A stretch of 29,734 bases of DNA, from NCBI GenBank assembly GCA_964445575.1, contig CAYULB010000024.1, positions 1 through 29,734 of the forward strand. Reading direction: 5' to 3'. Below the pieces are notes generated by a model. The model had not been told where the DNA came from. It worked only from the letters and a program-made list of their open reading frames with translations, and did no database searches. Made by a program: the position numbers and the translations under genes. Below are positions 23,973-29,734 of this stretch, piece by piece; positions within the stretch are counted from its first letter, which is position 1, and every line of letters starts with the position of its first letter. Origin of the DNA: WJMT01 sp964445575. GTDB taxonomy: Bacteria > Acidobacteriota > Aminicenantia > Aminicenantales > Aminicenantaceae.

Positions 23973-25085
23973 ATGAATATTGAAAGTTTTCAAATGGAAC
24001 GATGGCAGTCTAAATGGGAACACAAAGTTGATTACAATCTTTCTGAGAGTGGGGTCCATCCTTTATCGCTTCAAGAAATGTCTGTTTTTGATGATATTGA
24101 AAATCTTTTAAACACAAAATTAGGATACATCCAGACAGACGGCACTCCAGAACTTAAAAAGCAAATAGCAAAACTCTATCCAGATATAACTGAAGACAAT
24201 ATACTGGTTACTACAGGCTCTTCAGAAGCAAACATGCTTTCAATATGGAGTCTTGTCAGTCCGGGAATGGAAACTCTATTCATGCTTCCTAACTTCATGC
24301 AAATATATGGACTGCTGAAATCGTTTGGTGCAAAAATGAAAACTTTCTTTCTTAAAGAAGAAAAAGGCTGGCAGCCAGATCTTGAAGAATTAAAAAAAAC
24401 CATTACCAAAAAAACTGAAATCATTTCAATCACCAATCCCAACAACCCTACTGGGGCCCAATTAAGCGAAAAAGCACAAAAAACTATCTTAGACCTTGCC
24501 AGATGGTCTGGAGCCTGGCTGATATGTGACGAGGTGTATCAAGGAGCTGAAATGGATGAAAAGCTCACCCCAACATTTTGGGGGCAGTATGATAAAACAA
24601 TTGTTACCTGCGGATTATCCAAATCTTATGGCCTCTCAGGCTTGAGGGTTGGGTGGGTTATCGCACCTAAAAACATCATTAAAAATCTTTGGAAGTGCAA
24701 AGACTACACCACCATATCCCTAAGTGCCTTGAGTGACAGACTTGCTTGTATAGCACTTAAACCCGAAAATCAAAATAAAATATTTCAGAGAACCCGCAGT
24801 ATAATAAAAAATAATTTTAATATACTCAAAGAATGGATGGACCGGCAGGAGGGCATTTTTAAGTATATTGCCCCTAAAGCGGGAGCCATAATTTTTCCTG
24901 GCTATACCCTCAAAATAAACGCTTCAGAACTTGCAGAAATAGCGCGTAAAGAGAAAAGTGTTCTTATTCAACCAGGTGACCATATGAAGATGGACTATCA
25001 CATACGTATTGGCTTGGGTGAGGAATCAAATAAATTCAAGAAATCCCTAAATCTCCTGGAAGAGGTGTTTCATAAACTAGCGTAG
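23973..25085 (+). CDS. Fold-type I (class I/II) PLP aminotransferase-like enzyme
   Basis: A 370-residue PLP enzyme. It has the cofactor-phosphate segment GSSEAN (82-87), the TNPNNPTG loop that holds the PLP aspartate region, DEVYQG, and the Schiff-base lysine in GLSKSYGLSGLRVGW; an arginine for the substrate carboxylate is in YHIRIGLG near the end. The N-terminus (MERWQSKWEHKVDYNLSESG) resembles a branch that includes capreomycidine-synthase-like enzymes, but the resemblance is too general to name a substrate. It is a single gene, divergent from the arginine decarboxylase operon, so an arginine- or polyamine-derived amino acid is conceivable (inference). GGAG sits seven bases before the ATG. 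Confidence 0.8.
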   Translation: MNIESFQMERWQSKWEHKVDYNLSESGVHPLSLQEMSVFDDIENLLNTKLGYIQTDGTPELKKQIAKLYPDITEDNILVTTGSSEANMLSIWSLVSPGMETLFMLPNFMQIYGLLKSFGAKMKTFFLKEEKGWQPDLEELKKTITKKTEIISITNPNNPTGAQLSEKAQKTILDLARWSGAWLICDEVYQGAEMDEKLTPTFWGQYDKTIVTCGLSKSYGLSGLRVGWVIAPKNIIKNLWKCKDYTTISLSALSDRLACIALKPENQNKIFQRTRSIIKNNFNILKEWMDRQEGIFKYIAPKAGAIIFPGYTLKINASELAEIARKEKSVLIQPGDHMKMDYHIRIGLGEESNKFKKSLNLLEEVFHKLA

Positions 25086-25110
25086 CCAAACCTGTTTATT
25101 TTTACTGTAC

Positions 25111-26652
25111 TTAATGTTTCCAGAACATAGTTTTTAGTTCATTGACAAGATATTTGGCTTTCACTAAAGCAAGAGTTGCCCTGGAAATAGAATAATCGTT
25201 CAGAAAATCTTTAGCTAATTTTTTATCTTTCTGATAAAGCTTTAATGCGACTTCTTCCACTGCAGACTGAACAGCGAACTGATGTTCCTCAAAGGGGTCC
25301 CATTCAGAGCGAACCACTTTTATAGCCCGTTGGTAATCGATATCCACCAGATTTTCCAAAGCATTGAACACATCAAAAGCAAAATCAGAGTTAAACTCAA
25401 ATCTTTCTGGCGGATAATTAAAATGCTTGTCTAAATCTATCTCATCCTCAATACTCCCAGGTTTAAAATAGTTTTCCGGCATTTTCTCCATACCAAGATA
25501 CCAGGGAGTCATAACACTGGAACAGGGTGCTGCTAAAGAACGCCAAACTAAGCAGCCAATTTCCCGGGGCATCCAGCTTCTCAGTTGATAAACAGCCCCC
25601 TCCTGAGTGGTAGAGCCACAGATCCGTGCCGCTTCTGATCTCAATTTATGAGGAGAGCCTTTTTCATAATCCTTGGTGGTATCAAACTCAGTACTTTCTA
25701 GATGACTTCTTAAAATTCTCGCCACATCTTTAACCGTCATTTTCTTGTGAGGGACTACAGAAAACAGGAGTTGATCCACAGAGTTCAAATCAATGATTTC
25801 TCCTTTCACCATACACTGAGCATACCATTGCCTTGGATCCACCCCATATTTATCTCTAAAACTCCCTTTTCTGGCAGGGGGACAAAAATGCTCTTTAAAA
25901 CTAAATAGTTTTCCTTCAGAAGGGTCATACCAACCTCTTTTAACAGCATAATCTTTCAGACCTGGAGAGGCCATCACATTTTCAGTATCATGAATGTCAG
26001 CCTCAGCTCCTATAATGTGAATATTAGGAAGAAGCACCACCTCATCATCCGGACATTTCTGAGCGATCCAGTGCTTTCCCCTGGCAATGGCAAGAACCCA
26101 GGCTTCATCAGGGTCTGCAATAATGAGGGAACGTCCGGAAGAAATATAGCCGAATTGATTGAGAAGTTCTCCTGCAATTTTTACTCCTTGTCTGGCGGTT
26201 TTGGCTCTCTGAGCTACCAGCCGCCTGAGCATATATCCGATTCCTCCATCTGTGATCTCTCCCCTTTCAACCAGAGACTGGAAAGAGTCTTCCCGAGTAG
26301 GACAGGCATCCGAAGACACCACCACTCCCCATTCATTGAAATAAGAATCGCCGAACTGAACCCCTGGATTCTGGAGCCACAGCATAGCATATGTCTCTTC
26401 CACTTGGGGCCATCTTCCTCCGTTTTTGAGAATAACTTCATCTCCGGGTTTGAATTTCATTCTGGGAATATACCGGTAATTGATAATTCTTCTTCCCCCA
26501 TTCTGTTCATTGTGGCCAAACAGCACCGCTCCATCAGCCGAAGCGTTTTTCCCCACCAGCACCGTGAAGCAGTCGCTGAAGATATTAAGGGGGTTTAAAA
26601 TTAAAATAAAAAGGAATGCAAGAGTGAAAAGGATGGATTTTTTCTGATACAT
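25111..26652 (-). CDS. Exported C69-family dipeptidase
   Basis: A 513-residue N-terminal-nucleophile peptidase. After a signal peptide (about 1-27) the mature enzyme would start at Cys28 in DCFTVLVGKNASADGAVLFGHNEQ-type sequence; that cysteine is the nucleophile in dipeptidase A-like enzymes. Further family blocks include WGVVVSSDACPT, GGIGYMLRRLVAQRAKTARQG and the central DPDEAWVLAIARGKHWIAQK. Known members cut dipeptides with broad specificity, matching an amino-acid-scavenging lifestyle; here the enzyme would work in the periplasm or outside. GAGGAG precedes the start. It lies 89 bases downstream of the class V PLP gene, with a hairpin between. Confidence 0.87.
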   Translation of the reverse strand: MYQKKSILFTLAFLFILILNPLNIFSDCFTVLVGKNASADGAVLFGHNEQNGGRRIINYRYIPRMKFKPGDEVILKNGGRWPQVEETYAMLWLQNPGVQFGDSYFNEWGVVVSSDACPTREDSFQSLVERGEITDGGIGYMLRRLVAQRAKTARQGVKIAGELLNQFGYISSGRSLIIADPDEAWVLAIARGKHWIAQKCPDDEVVLLPNIHIIGAEADIHDTENVMASPGLKDYAVKRGWYDPSEGKLFSFKEHFCPPARKGSFRDKYGVDPRQWYAQCMVKGEIIDLNSVDQLLFSVVPHKKMTVKDVARILRSHLESTEFDTTKDYEKGSPHKLRSEAARICGSTTQEGAVYQLRSWMPREIGCLVWRSLAAPCSSVMTPWYLGMEKMPENYFKPGSIEDEIDLDKHFNYPPERFEFNSDFAFDVFNALENLVDIDYQRAIKVVRSEWDPFEEHQFAVQSAVEEVALKLYQKDKKLAKDFLNDYSISRATLALVKAKYLVNELKTMFWKH

Positions 26653-26721
26653 ATCATTATCTCCTCATTTTTTTAGTTTTACTTCTTTCAGACGGTTCAT
26701 GGACTTATCGGTTCTTCTGCT

Positions 26722-26741
26722 GTATTCAGCTTACTGAATAC
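26722..26741 (-). terminator. Hairpin directly after the class V PLP gene
   Basis: GTATTCAG and CTGAATAC form a perfect 8-base stem around a 4-base loop, beginning at the base after the TAA stop. There is no T run on the minus strand, so it is not a standard intrinsic terminator; it may be an mRNA 3' stabiliser or processing site between this gene and the dipeptidase gene. Confidence 0.4.
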
Positions 26742-27977
26742 TTAAAACAGACTGTCAAAAACTTGAATCAGGCGATCTACTTCCTCTAAGGTATTGTAAT
26801 GAACCATACTGACACGAATCACTCCATTTTGTTTATCCAGATTCAAATCATGGATCAGGCGTTTAGCGTAAAAATGACCATACCGAATTCCGATTTTATG
26901 CTTATCAACTTCTTGAGCGACGGAATCGCTCATGACCTTATCAACCACAAAGGAAACAGTGGGGACTCTTTTGCTTCCCTCCGGGGTTTTTTCACCTATA
27001 ATACGGACTTTAGATTTACTTAACAAAAAATCAAGAAGGCGTGAAGTGAGGATTTCTTCATGATCCCGGATGATCTGAAAGCCTTTTGAAGCACTGTTTC
27101 TTAATGGCTTCTTTTCTTCTGGGCTGTTCTCATGAACTTGAGCAAATTCTTTCAAGTAATCACAAAACCCCATCATGCCGTAGCTCAGTTCAAAATTGAC
27201 ATTTCCAGGCTGGAATTTGAGAGGGATATCAGTCTGTTTGATAAAAAAATGATTGATTCCGGGCATGTCCTGCAGCAATGCCTCTTTTCCATAAAGCAGA
27301 GCATAATGAGGCCCGTAGACTTTATAGAAACTGAAAGCATAAAAATCCACATCCCATTCTCTCACATCAATCAATCGGTGGGGAGCAAAAGCCACCCCAT
27401 CCACACAGATGAGAGCCTTGTTTTGATGAGCAAGGGATGCGATTTTTTTTATGGAATTTAAGGTACCCAGCACATTAGATACATGATTCACCGCTATTAA
27501 TTTGGTTTTCTCAGTTATAAGGGTTTTGAGGTCTTCCAGCTCCAATTTCAAGGAATCCTGGTTTATCTTCCATTCTCTGACCTTCAGTCCGCTTTTCTGC
27601 AAATCCCTCCAGGGACCGATATTGGCTTCATGGTCACAGTTAGTCACAATAATTTCATCTCCGGACTTCAATCTCTGACTCAAACAGAGTGATAGAATCC
27701 GAATCAATAAAGACGTGGAAGAGCCCATTATGACTTCCGATGATTTCTCGGCATTGACTAATTCAGCCATTGATTCAGCTGCTTCTTTCACTCGTTCTTC
27801 AGCCAGCTTTGAAATTTCGTAAGATGCTCCCAGTTGGACATTAGAGGTCAATAAGTATTCGCTGATTCTGTCAATCACAGACTGAAGGGTTTGTGAGCCT
27901 CCAGCGTTGTCTAAAAACACCCATTCGCCTGAAAGTGCAGGAAACTGCTTTCTCACAAAATCAATATTTAATTCCAT
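26742..27977 (-). CDS. Class V PLP enzyme, cysteine-desulfurase-like (VC1184-type), lacking catalytic Cys
   Basis: A 411-residue fold-type I enzyme of aminotransferase class V. The start at 27977 (MELNIDFVRKQFPAL) is chosen for its AAAGGAAAAG site and family-typical beginning; an ATG at 28022 would add 15 basic residues. Features are FLDNAGGSQ, GSSTSLLIR, NCDHEANIGPW with the PLP-stacking His, and FSFYKVYGP with the Schiff-base lysine. At the place where SufS has its sulfur-accepting cysteine (RxGHHC), this protein reads RYGHFYAKRL, with tyrosine. It resembles the VC1184-like subfamily, which databases label cysteine desulfurase but whose reaction is unclear. No iron-sulfur genes are nearby, and the neighbours are peptidases, so an amino-acid lyase or transaminase role is likelier. 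Confidence 0.82.
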   Translation of the reverse strand: MELNIDFVRKQFPALSGEWVFLDNAGGSQTLQSVIDRISEYLLTSNVQLGASYEISKLAEERVKEAAESMAELVNAEKSSEVIMGSSTSLLIRILSLCLSQRLKSGDEIIVTNCDHEANIGPWRDLQKSGLKVREWKINQDSLKLELEDLKTLITEKTKLIAVNHVSNVLGTLNSIKKIASLAHQNKALICVDGVAFAPHRLIDVREWDVDFYAFSFYKVYGPHYALLYGKEALLQDMPGINHFFIKQTDIPLKFQPGNVNFELSYGMMGFCDYLKEFAQVHENSPEEKKPLRNSASKGFQIIRDHEEILTSRLLDFLLSKSKVRIIGEKTPEGSKRVPTVSFVVDKVMSDSVAQEVDKHKIGIRYGHFYAKRLIHDLNLDKQNGVIRVSMVHYNTLEEVDRLIQVFDSLF

Positions 27978-28067
27978 TCTTTTCCTTTCCCTTTTGGTCT
28001 TCTGTCCTAAGGTATCCTTCATGCTTTTTGACCTTTTTTATTTTATGAGAAAATCACTGTTACTGTT

Positions 28068-29513
28068 TTAACGGATCACTTTGATCAAACGCCCTTTTTC
28101 AGGTATTTGTCCCAAATTCATTCCGTTTATAACTGCAAACTTTTTCCAAACTTTTTGATCCATTCCAGCACCATTAAAGATGGTTTCCAGAGTGTTTCGC
28201 CCAGAAGATTTGACCAGCTTGATCCGTTGGGGAAAAACCTCTAAATATTTAGGATCACTAAGGTTAGAAAATGATAAAGCGATGGCCTTAAAACTGGAAG
28301 CATAGCCATTAAAATCCTCCACAGTGCTTACCGCTGTAAACGAGTATATGTAAGGATTTTTGCTGATAAAAGTTATTTGAACATTAAGATCTTTTTCTTC
28401 TTCTTTATTTATATAATATGTTTGCTGCAAGGACAAAAGTCCGTTGATGGTCAATCCGGATTGATCCAAAAGACGCCCATCTTTCAAGCCAGAAGTTTTT
28501 TTATCTGCATATTCTTCGAGTCCGGATGAGCTTTTTTCAGCCTGTAAAATCACAGCCGCATTTTTATCCTTGGAAACTAAGGTCACTCGGGCAGGTGTGT
28601 TTTGAATGATCCATTCTTGAGGAAACCTGAAAAAAAACCGCATTTGAGGATGATAAAAAGCTCCATTCTCCACGTATCCTTGTCTGGGATCCGGACCAAA
28701 AACCAAACCCTCAATATTATTGAGATAGGGAATCTCTTTAACTGCTAGACTTGCATCTGGAGATAATAACATATCCTGTGTGTTTTCAACCCTTTCCCTG
28801 TACATAGGATGAGTGGATAAAAAACCAGGCAAGCTTTGTCCATCAGACAAATCTCCTGCTGCTTTCAAGGTTTGAAAAAAATCAACCATTTTGCCCGGAT
28901 TGTATTTTCCAGCCCTAGAATATTCCACCCCCAATTGATCCGCCTGGCGTTCATCATTACGGCTGAATTTTAAAAAAAGAAGCTGAATCCCCACTGATGT
29001 TAAACCGGAAAGATCAGCCACTGTTTCACTGAGCGCACTTCCTATAACTAAACTGCTTTGGACCAACATCAGCTGACTCATTTTCCTCATGCTGTGCCGC
29101 GCATTGACATGACCCAGTTCATGCCCCAATACCACAGCAAGCTCAGCTTCTGAGTTCATCATAGCTAGCAAACCCCGTGTAACATAGATATAACCTCCAG
29201 GTACGGCAAAAGCATTTGCCACCGGGGTATCTAGGATGGAAAAGTGATACTCAAGCTGAGGTCTGTGAGTATGGGGAACCATGGTCATTCCCACCTTTCG
29301 AACATAGTCTGTCAGCGTTGCATCAGGATACAAACCGTAAAGCTGCCGTATCTGCTGATCAGTCTCCTTACCTATTGCCATTTCTCTCTCCTCTGAGAAA
29401 AGCATTAGCTCTTTTTTGCCTGTAACCGGATTGGCCACGCAGCTGATCATCCAGCACAATACACAGAATAAGGCGCTGAATTTAAAGATGTTGTTATTTC
29501 TCTTCCTTTTCAT
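28068..29513 (-). CDS. M48-family lipoprotein metallopeptidase
   Basis: A 481-residue zinc peptidase. The N-terminus is a lipoprotein signal with lipid-accepting Cys25 (WMISC). The zinc motif is HELGH (131-135) followed by the third-ligand glutamate in NDERQADQLGVEYSRAG. Upstream FAVPGGYIYVTRGLL is the strongly conserved substrate-strand block of periplasmic M48 enzymes such as BepA/LoiP. The C-terminal half is extra: a PsbP-like or beta-rich domain (RFFRFPQEWIIQN and following), and a final segment (LETIFNGAGMDQKVWKKFAVINGM) similar to LysM-like tails on related peptidases. It probably degrades misfolded envelope proteins at the outer membrane. It starts the minus-strand run 29513-25111, with a promoter upstream. 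Confidence 0.9.
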   Translation of the reverse strand: MKRKRNNNIFKFSALFCVLCWMISCVANPVTGKKELMLFSEEREMAIGKETDQQIRQLYGLYPDATLTDYVRKVGMTMVPHTHRPQLEYHFSILDTPVANAFAVPGGYIYVTRGLLAMMNSEAELAVVLGHELGHVNARHSMRKMSQLMLVQSSLVIGSALSETVADLSGLTSVGIQLLFLKFSRNDERQADQLGVEYSRAGKYNPGKMVDFFQTLKAAGDLSDGQSLPGFLSTHPMYRERVENTQDMLLSPDASLAVKEIPYLNNIEGLVFGPDPRQGYVENGAFYHPQMRFFFRFPQEWIIQNTPARVTLVSKDKNAAVILQAEKSSSGLEEYADKKTSGLKDGRLLDQSGLTINGLLSLQQTYYINKEEEKDLNVQITFISKNPYIYSFTAVSTVEDFNGYASSFKAIALSFSNLSDPKYLEVFPQRIKLVKSSGRNTLETIFNGAGMDQKVWKKFAVINGMNLGQIPEKGRLIKVIR

Positions 29514-29546
29514 GACATTTCTACCTTCTCAATCTCTCTGTTATCA

Positions 29547-29579
29547 ATCATACACAACAAAAAAAAGTTGAGTCAACTT
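29547..29579 (-). promoter_or_regulatory. Promoter and overlapping palindrome of the M48 gene
   Basis: On the minus strand TTGACT (29576-29571) and TATGAT (29552-29547) are 18 bases apart, a good sigma70-type pair. The -35 sits in a perfect 15-base palindrome (29565-29579, AAGTTGA-G-TCAACTT), which could be a repressor site. Transcription would begin near 29540, about 27 bases before the start codon. Confidence 0.55.
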
Positions 29580-29640
29580 CTATTCATGATATCCCTGCAC
29601 ATCAAATGCCCTTATTTTTATATGCAGTGAGATCGGCTCG

Positions 29641-29657
29641 TGAATAATCCAGGTTAA
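29641..29657 (+). repeat. Terminal repeat of the MITE-like family (copy 4)
   Basis: TGAATAATCCAGG followed by TTAA is identical to the right end of the element at 16370-16386, and seven of the nine bases before it also agree. On the other side, about 60 bases back (29580-29588), a weaker TTCTATTCATGAT could be a degraded opposite end, so a remnant of about 80 bases may lie here, 22 bases from the tRNA gene. Confidence 0.55.
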
Positions 29658-29679
29658 TTAGAATCATGAAAAATCATTA

Positions 29680-29734
29680 TGCCGGAGGTGGGAGTCGAAC
29701 CCACACTCTCTGTGAGGAGAACTGGATTTTGAGT
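29680..29734 (-). tRNA. tRNA-Leu (CAA), 3' part; continues past window end
   Basis: The reverse complement begins in the anticodon loop CTCAAAA (anticodon CAA, leucine UUG codon), followed by the 3' anticodon stem TCCAG, a long class II variable arm (TCTC/GAGA stem), a standard T arm GTGGG-TTCGACT-CCCAC, the acceptor strand CTCCGGC and discriminator A at 29680. The CCA end is not encoded. The D arm and 5' acceptor strand are outside the window. Confidence 0.93.

Noticed and set aside
25990..26598. 202-codon plus-strand open frame opposite the C69 dipeptidase
   Set aside because: The minus strand encodes a clear dipeptidase with conserved motifs; the plus-strand frame shows none and has no ribosome-binding site.

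Overview
The window is AT-rich bacterial chromosome, densely packed with genes in long co-directional runs. Signal peptides, a lipoprotein, a C-terminal Phe beta-barrel-like protein and an M48 lipoprotein peptidase point to a diderm (Gram-negative) cell. The gene mix suggests an amino-acid or peptide-using lineage: four unrelated PLP-enzyme folds, histidine-type deamination, a possible hydroxylysine route, a C69 dipeptidase and a sortilin/VPS10-type secreted propeller. It reminds me of Candidatus Aminicenantes-like genomes, but this is a loose impression and not a marker-based assignment.

Layout. 1-157: end of a dispersed repeat and upstream region of a MarR gene. 158-6737 (+): an apparent operon of MarR regulator, urocanase-type hydratase, histidine ammonia-lyase-type enzyme (MIO triad Ala-Cys-Gly), cysteine synthase/cystathionine beta-synthase-type enzyme, secreted PPP-type phosphatase and a secreted kinase-like protein lacking key residues. 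6946-7773 (+): a second kinase-like paralogue with intact motifs. 16051-7789 (-): seven genes read as one run: Gld-type ABC ATPase, permease and GldG-like protein, DUF4340 protein, SH3/beta-barrel protein, hydroxylysine-kinase-like phosphotransferase and class III aminotransferase/phospho-lyase. 16197-16386: a small element with inverted ends flanked by TTAA, touching the stop codon of the third kinase-like paralogue (17204-16383, -). 17710-17357 (-): PilZ protein. 23695-17905 (-): pyruvoyl arginine decarboxylase, deoxyhypusine-synthase-like enzyme, agmatinase, then a 1064-residue VPS10/BNR protein. 23973-25085 (+): fold-type I aminotransferase. 29513-25111 (-): M48 lipoprotein peptidase, class V PLP enzyme without the desulfurase cysteine, C69 dipeptidase. 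29680-29734 (-): 3' part of tRNA-Leu(CAA), cut by the window edge.

How the genes work together. The arginine to agmatine to putrescine to (probably) homospermidine route is complete in one operon and needs no S-adenosylmethionine; its upstream region has an ARG-box-like site, and the ribosome-binding site of its second gene lies inside a long inverted repeat. The first operon looks like imidazole amino-acid breakdown, but the lyase and hydratase deviate in their active-site motifs, no hutI/hutG/ftcD is present and a sulfur-handling PLP enzyme follows, so a modified histidine such as ergothioneine is a reasonable alternative substrate. The secreted phosphatase and three secreted kinase-fold proteins ending in the same Val-Leu-Tyr suggest extracytoplasmic phosphorylation, which I consider the most likely undescribed system here.
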